A DNA stretch of 64,000 nt from positions 1-64,000 of the forward strand of contig JAYSPV010000045.1 of the NCBI GenBank assembly GCA_043721915.1, written 5' to 3'. The stretch is from UBA668 sp043721915 (GTDB lineage: Bacteria > Actinomycetota > Acidimicrobiia > Acidimicrobiales > Ilumatobacteraceae). The number at the start of each line of letters is the position of its first letter. The first letter of the stretch is position 1. Made by a program: the position numbers and the translations under genes. Shown here in pieces: positions 9,096-16,996 of the stretch. Below the pieces are notes generated by a model. The model worked only from the letters and a program-made list of their open reading frames with translations. It did no database searches and had not been told where the DNA came from.

Positions 9096-10211
9096 ATGAA
9101 TGCTCCGGACCCCTGCGACGAACCGTGTGAGTGGCAGCGCTGGGCGATCGCCCAGATCGACGCCGACTTCCAACGGTCTGCCGACACCCACCTGATTGCG
9201 TGCCCGATCCCGCGCTTCGCTGCGGCAGGAATCGACCTGTACTTCAAGGATGAGTCCACCCACCCGACGGGCAGCCTGAAGCACAGGTTGGCCCGATCCC
9301 TGTTCCTGTACGCGCTCTGCAACGGTTGGATCGAGCAAGGCGACACGGTGGTGGAGGCTTCCAGCGGCAGCACCGCCGTCAGTGAGGCGTACTTCGCGCG
9401 CCTGCTCGGCCTGCCGTTCATCGCTGTCATGCCGCGCAACACGTCGGCGGAGAAAGTCGCGCAGATCGAGTTCTACGGCGCCACCTGCCACTTCGTCGAG
9501 CGGGCCACCGACGCCTACGAGGAGGCGCGTGTTCTCGCCGAGACCGCCGGCGGCCACTACCTCGACCAGTTCACGTATGCGGAACGGGCCACCGACTGGC
9601 GCGGCAACAACAACATCGCCGAGAGCATGGCGGCGCAGATGCGTAGCGAGCGGTTCCCCGTGCCGGCGTGGATCGTCGTCGGAGCCGGCACCGGCGGCAC
9701 CAGTGCCACCATCGGGAGATACCTGCGCTATCACCGGCTGGCATCACGGTTGTGCGTCGCGGATCCCGCCGGGTCGGTGTTCAAGGCCTACTTCGACACC
9801 GGCGACGCCACGCTCACGTCGGCGGGCTCGCACATCGAAGGCATTGGCCGTCCGAGGGTGGAGGCAAGCTTCATCAGGACCGTGATCGATCGGATGATCG
9901 AGGTTCCCGACGCCGTCTCGGTGGCGGCGATGCGTGCGCTGAACCACCAACTCGGCAGGCGGATCGGGCCCTCGACGGGTACCAACTTCGCGGCGATGCT
10001 GCATCTCGCCGAGGAGATGCTCAATCGTGGCGAGCAAGGATCGATCCTCTCGCTCATCTGCGATCCCGGTGAGCGCTACCTCGCCTCGTTCTACGACCCC
10101 GAGTGGGTGGCGCAACACATCGGCGACTGCACCTCAGCGGCTGCCGGTGTGGCCACCGTGCTGTCGGGCATTGACACGCCCCCGGGTCATGCAGGCAGAC
10201 TCCATTCCTGA
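9096..10211 (+). CDS. PLP-dependent cysteine synthase/desulfhydrase family enzyme (Cds1-like)
   Basis: 371 residues, PLP fold type II. The pattern SADTHL...P.P....[33 protein letters not shown] is the conserved N-terminal block of the family containing the mycobacterial cysteine desulfhydrase Cds1; the Schiff-base Lys is K62 in TGSLKHR. The phosphate-binding ASSGSTAVS and the GTGGT loop follow. The family turns cysteine into sulfide, pyruvate and ammonia, or makes related amino acids; activity should be treated as inferred. ATG at 9096 is supported by the family N-terminus. Its stop overlaps the next start (TGATG), so the two genes are coupled. Confidence 0.83.
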   Translation: [371 protein letters not shown]

Positions 10212-10717
10212 TGCCCAGTCGTCGCCGCCCCAAGTCTCCCGCCAACCCTTCGAGAGAAACGTTCGCCCAGCCGCCCGCCGCGAGTGCCAAGGCCGGGTCG
10301 GGTGCCGTGCCCGACGTGGAACGCGATCTGGAACGATTCGCAGCAGCGTTGAAGGATTCTGCGATGGCGGACAAGGCCGCCCGGCAGCAGACTCTGCAAC
10401 AGCGCGCCGACGCTGCTCGCAGGGCTGATGAGGCGGCCGCTCACGACAGGGCACTGGTGGCCGCACGACGCGATCTCCAGCGTGCTGTGGAGGCTGTGCG
10501 CCACAGCAAGGAGGCGGGTCGCGGTCGTGTCGAGGCCGACGCCGCCTGGAAAATTGCCAAGGCTCGTCTCATCGAACTCGAGACCGGCGCAGCACCGGCC
10601 TGGGCGCCCAAGCCACCGCCGCCCGAGCCGGGGGCCGACCCAGACGGTGGGGCGCCCGCCAGGCTCGACGAGGACGAGTCGGCCGCCGGAAGCTCAGCTA
10701 CGCACGACACCGACTGA
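10211..10717 (+). CDS. hypothetical coiled-coil protein
   Basis: 168 residues starting inside the stop codon of the Cds1-like gene (TGATG), so translation is probably coupled. The N-terminal 40 residues are basic and Pro/Ala-rich. Residues 48-125 are charged and Ala/Arg/Glu-rich with heptad-like spacing, predicted as a long helix or coiled coil. The tail is Pro/Asp/Glu-rich and probably disordered. There is no signal peptide or membrane segment. I do not recognise a family. The last 24 bases overlap the end of the convergent FMN reductase gene. Confidence 0.6.
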   Translation: MPSRRRPKSPANPSRETFAQPPAASAKAGSGAVPDVERDLERFAAALKDSAMADKAARQQTLQQRADAARRADEAAAHDRALVAARRDLQRAVEAVRHSKEAGRGRVEADAAWKIAKARLIELETGAAPAWAPKPPPPEPGADPDGGAPARLDEDESAAGSSATHDTD

Positions 10718-11286
10718 GGCCGCAACATCACGCGAGCGTGCGGCCCTTTCGTCGGGTGTCATCGACAGGGAGCCGACAACCTCCGCAGCAAAGGCGGCGA
10801 GCACGGTGAGGGTGGCAGCATCGGTGAAGCTGCCGGTGGCGTCCGACTTTGTGCGCGGGCAGCGATCCCCAATTGGGCGACGACGTGCGCGCCCTGCCAC
10901 ACCAGTGTCTGTGCCAGCACCTGACGAGCGAACGGTCCACCCGAGGTGCCGGCGCTGAGGATGCCGACCGGCTTGTCGTAGAGCTCGCCCGAACCCACCA
11001 CCCAGTCGAGGGCGTTCTTGATCGCGCCCGCCAACGAACCCGCGTACTCCGGCGCAGCGATGATCACCGCGTCGGCCCCGGCTATCTGCGCGCGAAACGT
11101 CGCGACCACCTCGGGTGGCGCATCGGTCTGATCCGGCCGCAATGGCGGGATGTCGGCGAGCGAATCATCGCGGGTCACAGTCACGATCACCGGCCGCGCC
11201 GACAGACACCGCTCGACCTCGCGTAAGGCGTCCTGATGTGCCGAGTTGGGGCCGAGACTCCCGCAGATGGTCAGGATCGTGACCAT
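10694..11286 (-). pseudogene. NADPH-dependent FMN reductase, single-base frameshift
   Basis: The first frame (from 11286) encodes a flavodoxin-like FMN reductase: MVTILTICGSLGPNSA for FMN phosphate binding, then APEYAGSLAGAIKNALDWV and PVGILSAGTSGG. Shortly after LGIAARAQ the frame turns into Pro/Ser-rich nonsense. The expected C-terminus, KSDATGSFTDAATLTVLAAFA, continues in another frame and ends at 10694. Adding one C to the CCC run at 10857-10859 (reverse strand) restores a family-like LGIAAPRTKSDATG junction and a protein of about 197 residues. It is either a real recent inactivation or a sequencing or assembly error in a homopolymer. Without repair the product is 175 residues ending at 10759. 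Confidence 0.8.
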
Positions 11287-11423
11287 CGAGCCCGCACCAC
11301 CGTCGACCGGTCGCTGTTCATCGCGTACCTCCTGCCTCGAACGTAGCGCGCGTCACTCCACTGTCGCCCCGGGATCGGCACCGTTAGCATTTGTAGCAAT
11401 CCAGGCTCCGGAAGAGGGATCAG

Positions 11424-11858
11424 ATGGCTCGCTACGTCACCACAGTTCGCACCCAGATGTCGGCGGAGTCGGCGTTCGACTACATGGCCGACCTTCGGAA
11501 CTTCGCCGAGTGGGACCCGGGCGTCAAGAAGGTCGTGCAGGTCGAGGGCGACGGTGCTGGTGCCGGCACCGAGTTCGACGTGACGGTCACGGGTGCCACC
11601 CTGCGGTATCGGACGACCACCTACCGGCCCGACGAGGAGTTGGTGGTGGTGGCACGCAGCCGCACCCTGACCTCCACCGACACGGTGACGGTGAGCGTCG
11701 ACACCGACGGCACGCTGGTGAGATACGACGCCGTGCTCGAGCTCAACGGCCTGCTGCGCCTCGCCGACCCGTTTCTCCGCCTGGCCTTCGGGCGCATCGG
11801 TGACCGCGCTGCAGCCGGCTTGCGGTCTGCGCTCGATGGCGTGGACGTGCCCGCATGA
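11424..11858 (+). CDS. SRPBCC-family protein
   Basis: 144 residues. The start MARYVTTVRTQMSAESAFDYMADLRNFAEWDPGVKK is the typical opening of START/Bet v1-like polyketide-cyclase/dehydrase (SRPBCC) proteins, which bind hydrophobic ligands in a deep cavity. Alternating beta strands and a final helix (LRSALDGV) fit the full domain. GGAAGAGGGAT precedes the ATG as ribosome-binding site. Its stop overlaps the start of the SDR gene (ATGA at 11855), so both are cotranscribed and may act on one lipid-like substrate. Confidence 0.8.
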   Translation: MARYVTTVRTQMSAESAFDYMADLRNFAEWDPGVKKVVQVEGDGAGAGTEFDVTVTGATLRYRTTTYRPDEELVVVARSRTLTSTDTVTVSVDTDGTLVRYDAVLELNGLLRLADPFLRLAFGRIGDRAAAGLRSALDGVDVPA

Positions 11859-12862
11859 ACCTCGGCTCGATCCTCGATGCCGTGCTCGAAGCGCCGGTCG
11901 TCACCAGCTTCACCCGCCTCGGCTATGACGCCCGCTCGCGGCTCGCGCACTGGAAGCCGCTCGATGAGTACGACCTCACCGGCCGGACGATCCTGGTGAC
12001 GGGAGCGTCGTCGGGGCTGGGTCAGGTTGCCGCGCTCCAGTTCGCGCGCTGCGGTGCCGCGGTGGTATTGCTCGGACGTGACGAAGCCAAGACCACGAGG
12101 GTCCGCGACGAGATCGCCGCGAGCACCGGCAACACCTCGCTCACGGTCGTGGTCGCCGACATGGGCGATCTTCCGGCAGTGCGCGCGGCCGCCGGCCAGA
12201 TCATCGAGCAGCACTCGCAACTCGACGTACTGGTGCACAACGCCGGTGCCCTCAGCGCCACTCGCCAACTGTCGCCACAGGGCATCGAGCAGACAGTGGC
12301 GAGCCAGGTGGTTGGTCCCTTCCTGCTCACGTCGCTGCTGCTCCCACTGCTGACGGCAAGCGCCCCGGCGCGCGTGATCACGATGTCGTCCGGGGGCATG
12401 TACGCCACCGGCCTGACGGTCGCCGACTTGCAGATGGGCGACGATTACAAGGGGAGCGAGCAGTACGCGCGAGCCAAGCGCGCCCAGGTGACGTTGAACG
12501 AGATGTGGGCGCAACGCTTCCCTGCTCGTGAGATCGTGTTCCACGCGATGCACCCCGGCTGGGCCGACACCCCTGGCGTGCGCGACGCACTGCCCACCTT
12601 TCGGCGAATTGTCGGCCCACTCCTGCGCACACCCGAACAGGGCGCCGACACGCTGGTGTGGCTCGCTGCCGACGACGGTGAACCGCTCGCCGGGACCGGC
12701 CGGTTCTGGCTCGATCGCCACCAGCGTTCGATCCACAAGCTGCCGAGCACCCGATCGAGCGATACCCCCGCTCGGCGTGCGGAACTGTGGGAGTGGGTGT
12801 GTTCCGCGGCTGACGTCGATGCAGCCCACATTCCTGGTGTGGCCGACCGTTCCTCAAGGTAG
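11855..12862 (+). CDS. short-chain dehydrogenase/reductase (DHRS12-like)
   Basis: 335 residues. The NAD(P)-binding TGASSGLG lies at 49-56; a VHNAGA motif follows, then catalytic Ser in MSSGGMYA and YARAK containing the Tyr and Lys. An extra N-terminal 40 residues and the HPGWADTPGV segment are as in DHRS12-like proteins. It oxidises or reduces a hydroxyl/carbonyl group; the substrate is unknown. The start codon overlaps the SRPBCC gene stop by 4 bases. Confidence 0.87.
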   Translation: MNLGSILDAVLEAPVVTSFTRLGYDARSRLAHWKPLDEYDLTGRTILVTGASSGLGQVAALQFARCGAAVVLLGRDEAKTTRVRDEIAASTGNTSLTVVVADMGDLPAVRAAAGQIIEQHSQLDVLVHNAGALSATRQLSPQGIEQTVASQVVGPFLLTSLLLPLLTASAPARVITMSSGGMYATGLTVADLQMGDDYKGSEQYARAKRAQVTLNEMWAQRFPAREIVFHAMHPGWADTPGVRDALPTFRRIVGPLLRTPEQGADTLVWLAADDGEPLAGTGRFWLDRHQRSIHKLPSTRSSDTPARRAELWEWVCSAADVDAAHIPGVADRSSR

Positions 12863-12920
12863 GATCGAATCTTCAAGGGTTTTCCGGCTTGCCGGATCCA
12901 CGTCGAAGGTGAGGGCCAAA

Positions 12921-13121
12921 ATGGCCACAGGTACAGTCAAGTTTTTCAACGCTGAAAAGGGCTACGGCTTCATTTCCCGCGAGCAGGGCGAAGATGTGTT
13001 CGTGCACTTCTCGCAGATCCAGGGCGAGGGCTACAAGTCCCTCGTCGAGGGTCAGAGCGTCGAGTTCGACGTTGCCCCCGGTCGTAAGGGCGAAGAAGCA
13101 CAGAACGTCCGCCCGCTCTGA
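12921..13121 (+). CDS. cold-shock protein (CspA family)
   Basis: 66 residues, complete single cold-shock domain. The RNA-binding motifs KGYGFIS (RNP1) and DVFVHFS (RNP2) are intact, with KFFN in place of the usual KWFN. It is an RNA chaperone that binds single-stranded nucleic acid. The SD-like GAAGGTGAGGG ends about 6 bp before the ATG. Its stop codon is contained in the apparent CTG start of a small downstream gene (CTGA). Confidence 0.95.
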   Translation: MATGTVKFFNAEKGYGFISREQGEDVFVHFSQIQGEGYKSLVEGQSVEFDVAPGRKGEEAQNVRPL

Positions 13122-13381
13122 GCAGCAACGGTCGTGCCAAGCGCGACCGCGAGCGTGCCAAGCAGGAAAAGGCGTCACTGAAAAGAGATCGCAAGCAGGC
13201 GGAAGCGTCTGCTGAGCCGTCGGCTGAAGACGTAGAGGCGGCATCCGCCCCGAAGCGCCCTCAGGACGATGTACTCGCAGATCTCGCTGCACTGCATCAG
13301 CGTTTCGACGACGAATCGATCTCCTTCGAGGATTTCGAATCGGCGAAGGACCTGCTGCTCGCACAACTCGCTGTCGAATAA
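13118..13381 (+). CDS. small basic/acidic protein with SHOCT-like C-terminus, apparent CTG start overlapping csp stop
   Basis: In the -1 frame relative to the cold-shock gene, 87 uninterrupted codons run from 13118 to TAA at 13379-13381. The N-terminus is strongly basic and helical (NGRAKRDRERAKQEKASLKRDRKQ), the middle acidic, and the end, DDVLADLAALHQRFDDESISFEDFESAKDLLLAQL, has the spacing of a SHOCT-type helical hairpin. No ATG, GTG or TTG occurs in this frame between the upstream stop at 13085 and the body, so initiation must be at CTG 13118 (CTGA overlap) or by -1 frameshifting from csp. The composition looks like coding sequence, not chance. Confidence 0.6.
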   Translation: MSSNGRAKRDRERAKQEKASLKRDRKQAEASAEPSAEDVEAASAPKRPQDDVLADLAALHQRFDDESISFEDFESAKDLLLAQLAVE

Positions 13382-13401
13382 CAACTGAATCTCAGTCGCG
13401 C

Positions 13402-13454
13402 CGAGCCGGTGCGCCGCAACTACACGCTTCGGTGTGTGGCCGGCGCCCGGCTCG
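13402..13454. terminator. hairpin between convergent genes
   Basis: CGAGCCGGTGCGCCG (13402-13416) pairs with CGGCGCCCGGCTCG (13441-13454) with one bulge; the loop itself contains a small ACAC/GTGT stem closed by CTTCG. It lies between the convergent small gene after csp and the YczE-like gene, where a bidirectional terminator is expected. There is no T-tract, so it may act with Rho or by blocking readthrough. Confidence 0.5.
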
Positions 13455-13472
13455 CTGTGCGTTCCGGCGCTG

Positions 13473-14054
13473 TCAGTGCGGCGTGTAGTGCAACCGGCGT
13501 AACCCCAGCTTCACCGATGGCCCCAGGACCAGTGCGAACAGCACGGTGCCCGGGCCGAGAGAACCGCCGATCAGGGCGCCGAGCACCACCGGCGTGCCGT
13601 CGCTGATCCAACGTGCTGGCACGATGCCCATGCCGCGGTGGACCAGCCCGAGCATGACGACCTCCGTGGGCCCAGGGCCGAGCTCGGTGGTGATCACCAT
13701 GCAGATGGCGACCGCGATGATGGCGATCGCCACCAGCAGCATCGCGACCCGCGGTGCGACGGCGTGCACCTCGGGCAAGAACGGCAGCACGAGGTTGACG
13801 AACTGGCCGATCACCACTGTGCCGGCGATGCACGCCCACCCGAGCTTGCCACCGAGCAACCCGCCGAGGGCGAAGAACACGACGGAGACTGCGATGAAGC
13901 ACAGCCCCAGCGACCAGCCGATCGCCTCGTGCACCCCGGTGGTGAGGACGTCGAATGGAGCGACGCCGAGATCCGCGCGGATCAACAGCGGGATTCCGAT
14001 GCCCACCCCTATCCAGGAGCCGACCAGGCGGGAGTAGCGAGTGGCGGGCAACAT
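13473..14054 (-). CDS. YczE/YyaS/YitT-family membrane protein
   Basis: 193 residues with five hydrophobic segments. The sequence RADLGVAPFDVLTTGVHEAIGWSLG in the first third, with the conserved GL-GVAPFDVL pattern, and ELGPGPTEVVMLGL near residue 130 are the repeated signatures of the YczE group of integral membrane proteins. Function in the family is poorly known; some members are linked to membrane-associated regulation or transport. It stands alone, with convergent genes on one side and a divergent oxygenase gene 57 bp away. Confidence 0.8.
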   Translation of the reverse strand: MLPATRYSRLVGSWIGVGIGIPLLIRADLGVAPFDVLTTGVHEAIGWSLGLCFIAVSVVFFALGGLLGGKLGWACIAGTVVIGQFVNLVLPFLPEVHAVAPRVAMLLVAIAIIAVAICMVITTELGPGPTEVVMLGLVHRGMGIVPARWISDGTPVVLGALIGGSLGPGTVLFALVLGPSVKLGLRRLHYTPH

Positions 14055-14111
14055 GACCAGAACAAGCTACTGAAGTTGTCCGCCGACCGAGCCGAGTGGG
14101 AGGATCCGCGG

Positions 14112-15005
14112 ATGAGTCAACAGCACTGGACAGTCACCCCGATCACGGGAACGTTCGGCGCCAGGGTCACCGGTGGCCGTCTCGCGGATGGAGTGGATGG
14201 CGGCTGGCTCGGCGCGATGTTGGCGCAGCATCTGGTACTGGTTCTGCCGGCGCAGCACATCACGCACGCCCAGCAGGTGGCGCTCGCGCGTGCGCTCGGC
14301 GAGCCGACGCCTGCGCATCCCGTTGTTCCCGGCCATCCGGATCATCCCGAGATCCTTGTGCTCGATAGCGCCGCAGGCGGTCGCAACGCACGCTGGCACA
14401 CCGACGTCACGTTCGTTGCCGCACCACCGGCGGCATCTGTGCTGGTCGCCGATGTCGTCCCTTCGTTCGGAGGCGACACGATGTGGGCCGACACCCGCAC
14501 CGGCTACGAGCGGCTGTCACCTTCGTTGCAGCGGACTATCGACGAATTGGAGGCGGTGCACCGCATCTCGCCGTTGGCCTACTGGGGGGAACCGTTCGAC
14601 ACCGCGCTCGGCCGCAGCGATGCGCAGCAGTTGTACGACGATGCGATGCGGGTGCCGCCCGTGATTCATCCGGTGGTTCGTGTGCACCCCGTCACGGGCC
14701 GCAAGAACCTGTTCGTGAACCCTGGCTTCACCAGTCACATCATCGGTATGTCGCGGATCGAGAGCGACGGCCTGTTGCGGCTGCTGTACGAACACGCAAC
14801 TCAGCCGGAGCTGACGATGCGGCACAGTTGGGGCGCCGGTGACATCGTGATCTGGGACAACCGTTCGACGATGCACTACGCGGTCGACGACTACGGCGAC
14901 ATCGAGCGCGTGATGCGGCGCGTCACCATCCGCGGCGGCACGGCGATCGGTCCGACAGGGCTGGAGAGCCGGGTTGCCGACGATCCGCTGGTTGCCGTCC
15001 GCTGA
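14112..15005 (+). CDS. TauD/TfdA-family Fe(II)/2-oxoglutarate dioxygenase
   Basis: 297 residues from ATG 14112. It shows the N-terminal ITGTFGARVTGG strand of TauD, the iron motif WHTDVTF (His and Asp), GGDTMWADT, and the C-terminal IWDNRSTMHYA with the distal His followed by RRVTIRG with the 2-oxoglutarate-binding Arg. The family hydroxylates alkyl sulfonates, sulfates, herbicides or other acids with loss of CO2 from 2-oxoglutarate. A longer in-frame extension upstream to 13638 overlaps the YczE-like gene and was rejected. No linked transporter or sulfonate genes indicate the substrate. Confidence 0.88.
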   Translation: MSQQHWTVTPITGTFGARVTGGRLADGVDGGWLGAMLAQHLVLVLPAQHITHAQQVALARALGEPTPAHPVVPGHPDHPEILVLDSAAGGRNARWHTDVTFVAAPPAASVLVADVVPSFGGDTMWADTRTGYERLSPSLQRTIDELEAVHRISPLAYWGEPFDTALGRSDAQQLYDDAMRVPPVIHPVVRVHPVTGRKNLFVNPGFTSHIIGMSRIESDGLLRLLYEHATQPELTMRHSWGAGDIVIWDNRSTMHYAVDDYGDIERVMRRVTIRGGTAIGPTGLESRVADDPLVAVR

Positions 15006-15020
15006 GCTGCGTGCATCCGC

Positions 15021-16280
15021 TCAGGTGGTGTGCTGCAGCCATTGCGTGGCGCCCGCAGCGGCTGCCACCGCGGTGCTGAACGACGCTTGGAGCAGGTAGC
15101 CGCCCGTCGGTGCCTCCCAATCGAGCATCTCGCCGGCGACGAAGACGCCGGGGAGGCGGCGAAGCATGAACCGATCGTCGATCTCGGCAAGTGCGATGCC
15201 GCCGGCCGTCGAGATGGCGCGGGCAAGGGGTGTCATCGAGGTGACCCGCAGGGGGGTGGCTTTCAGGAGCGAGGCCAACTCGGCGTGGTCGGTCGGTACG
15301 CGGCCCGCCGTTGCCTCGCGGAGCAGTGAGACGGCGGCCGGCGACAGGCCGAGGCTCCGGCGCAGGCCGGTGGCCAGAGAGTCCTTCGGGCGTCGGCGGG
15401 CGAGCCGCGTCACCACCTGCTCGACGGTGAGATCCGGGTGCAGATCGACCGTCACGAGGCACTCACCGGTGACGGCGACTCTCTCGCGCACGACCGACGA
15501 GAGGGTGTAGACCGGACCCGACTCCAGCCCATCACGAGTGATGGTGATGTCGCCGCGGACCCGCTCGCCGGGAGCGCCCGATTTCGGCACCTCCAGCGCC
15601 ACATTCTTCAGCGGCGTGCCGGCGAACCGCTCGGTGAACTCGTCGCTCCACTCGATGTGGACGCCGCAGTTCGCCGGAAGCAATGGCGCGACAACAATGC
15701 CTGCGGCAGCGAGGTGGCTCACCCATGCGCCATCGGACCCGACGCGCGGCCAACTCGCCCCACCGAGAGCGAGCACGATCGCATCTGCGGCCACGTCGCG
15801 CTCACTGCCGTCGGCCGCGCCGATCCGTAGTCGCGGGGCGCCGTGTCCGGAGAGTGTGGGCTCGTCGGCCCAGCCGAGCCACTTCGAACGGACGTGGATC
15901 TGCACACCAAGCCCCGCCAGCCGCTGCAGCCACGCTCGCAGAAGCGGGGTGGCCCGCATCGCGGTGGGGAAGACGCGGCCGCTGGAGCCGACGTACGTCG
16001 GCTGACCGAGCCCGCCAGCCCAGTCGCGCAGTGCAGCGGGACTGTACGTCTCCACCGCAGCCCGCACGATCGGTGCGTCGCGGTACCGGGCCAGCAGATC
16101 GGGGAGCGGCTCTGCGTGCGTCAGGTTCAGCCCGCTCCGGCCGGCGAGCAACAGCTTGCGTCCGACCGATGGCATGTGCTCGTAGACATCCACCACCCAT
16201 CCGTCCTGTGCCAGCCGTTCGGCTGCCATCAACCCAGCGGGTCCGCCACCGAGCACGGCGGCAGTGGGCGAGGGCTTCAT
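15021..16280 (-). CDS. BaiN/YhiN-like flavoprotein (TIGR03862 type)
   Basis: 419 residues. The FAD-binding N-terminus AAVLGGGPAGLMAAE is followed by EHMPSVGRKLLLAGRSGLNLTHAE, the near-invariant GRKLL-aGrgGLNlTh block of this family. The C-terminus G-ALAEIDDRFMLRRLPGVFVAGEMLDWEAPTGGYLLQ carries the second FAD-contact motif. Family members are NAD(P)H-linked flavoproteins of mostly unknown substrate. The start codon overlaps the stop of the upstream ankyrin gene by 4 bases (same strand), so they form an operon. Confidence 0.87.
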   Translation of the reverse strand: MKPSPTAAVLGGGPAGLMAAERLAQDGWVVDVYEHMPSVGRKLLLAGRSGLNLTHAEPLPDLLARYRDAPIVRAAVETYSPAALRDWAGGLGQPTYVGSSGRVFPTAMRATPLLRAWLQRLAGLGVQIHVRSKWLGWADEPTLSGHGAPRLRIGAADGSERDVAADAIVLALGGASWPRVGSDGAWVSHLAAAGIVVAPLLPANCGVHIEWSDEFTERFAGTPLKNVALEVPKSGAPGERVRGDITITRDGLESGPVYTLSSVVRERVAVTGECLVTVDLHPDLTVEQVVTRLARRRPKDSLATGLRRSLGLSPAAVSLLREATAGRVPTDHAELASLLKATPLRVTSMTPLARAISTAGGIALAEIDDRFMLRRLPGVFVAGEMLDWEAPTGGYLLQASFSTAVAAAAGATQWLQHTT

Positions 16281-16867
16281 CCGGCGTGGTGCGCTGCGAG
16301 CGCTGCGGCAAGGTGCGTGTGTCCGAGCCGCACCGCATGTTCTCGAGCCGTGACACCGTCGCGATCGGCGAGCATCGGGTCCGCCCCGGCAGCGAGGAGG
16401 ACGGCGACGATCTCCCGGTAGGGCTGCGAGCCGTCGCCGAGGATGACCGCCTCGAGCAGGGCGGTCCAGCCGAGATCGTTGACATGGTCGATGTTGATGC
16501 CGGTAGCTGCCACGCGACGCACGTACTCGACGTGGCCGCGCTCGCTCGCCGGGATGATGCTCACACCCCCGTAGCGATTGCGCAGCGAGAGGTCGGGGTT
16601 CGCGGGTAACAGGGCCTCCAGCATCGCGACGCTGCCGGTGACCCCCGTGGCGAGCCAGGGGGTGTCGTTGCGGTCATCGAGAGCATCGGGATCGGCGCCG
16701 CTGGTCACCAGCAGCTTCGCCACCTCTACCTGGTCGGCCAGCACGGCCAGCATCAGCGCTGTGCGGCCACGGTGGTCGCGTGTCTCGATCTGTGCGCCGC
16801 CCGCAATGGCTGCGGCGACACCGTCGGCATCGCCTGCTGTCGCACCGTCGAGCAGCGCTGTCGTCAT
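16277..16867 (-). CDS. ankyrin-repeat protein
   Basis: 196 residues from ATG 16867, chosen because GAGGAG lies 8 bases upstream; the frame remains open to 16900. About five ankyrin repeats are visible: DHRGRTALMLAVLADQVEVAKLLVTSGADPDALD, then degenerate ones, and DLGWTALLEAVI near the end with LLAAGADPMLADRDGVTAREHA. Such proteins are binding scaffolds; bacterial members are often paired with an enzyme. It is cotranscribed with the flavoprotein and may modulate or bind it. There is no signal peptide, so it is cytoplasmic. Confidence 0.88.
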   Translation of the reverse strand: MTTALLDGATAGDADGVAAAIAGGAQIETRDHRGRTALMLAVLADQVEVAKLLVTSGADPDALDDRNDTPWLATGVTGSVAMLEALLPANPDLSLRNRYGGVSIIPASERGHVEYVRRVAATGINIDHVNDLGWTALLEAVILGDGSQPYREIVAVLLAAGADPMLADRDGVTAREHAVRLGHTHLAAALAAHHAG

Positions 16868-16963
16868 GTGTGGAGCTCCTCGCTGTTCTGATCGAACCAT
16901 ACGTGCCCAGACGGTGTGCGGCCTTGGTCGGCGACGCCCCGGAAATCTGTTACCTGGTGCCTA

Positions 16964-16990
16964 CCTACCGGTCAGTAGGGAGAGTATGCT
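16964..16990 (+). promoter_or_regulatory. operator-like palindrome and -10 element for the desaturase gene
   Basis: CCTAC (16964-16968) and GTAGG (16975-16979) form an inverted repeat around CGGTCA, similar in shape to TetR-family operators. TATGCT at 16985-16990 resembles a -10 box. The GTG start at 16997 lies exactly where transcription would begin, so the transcript may be leaderless. No clear -35 is seen. Confidence 0.4.
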
Positions 16991-16996
16991 GACGAT

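Noticed and set aside
13402..13454. Small regulatory RNA between csp and the membrane-protein gene
   Set aside because: The region is only 91 bp, no promoter is seen, and a hairpin between convergent genes is simpler to explain as a terminator.
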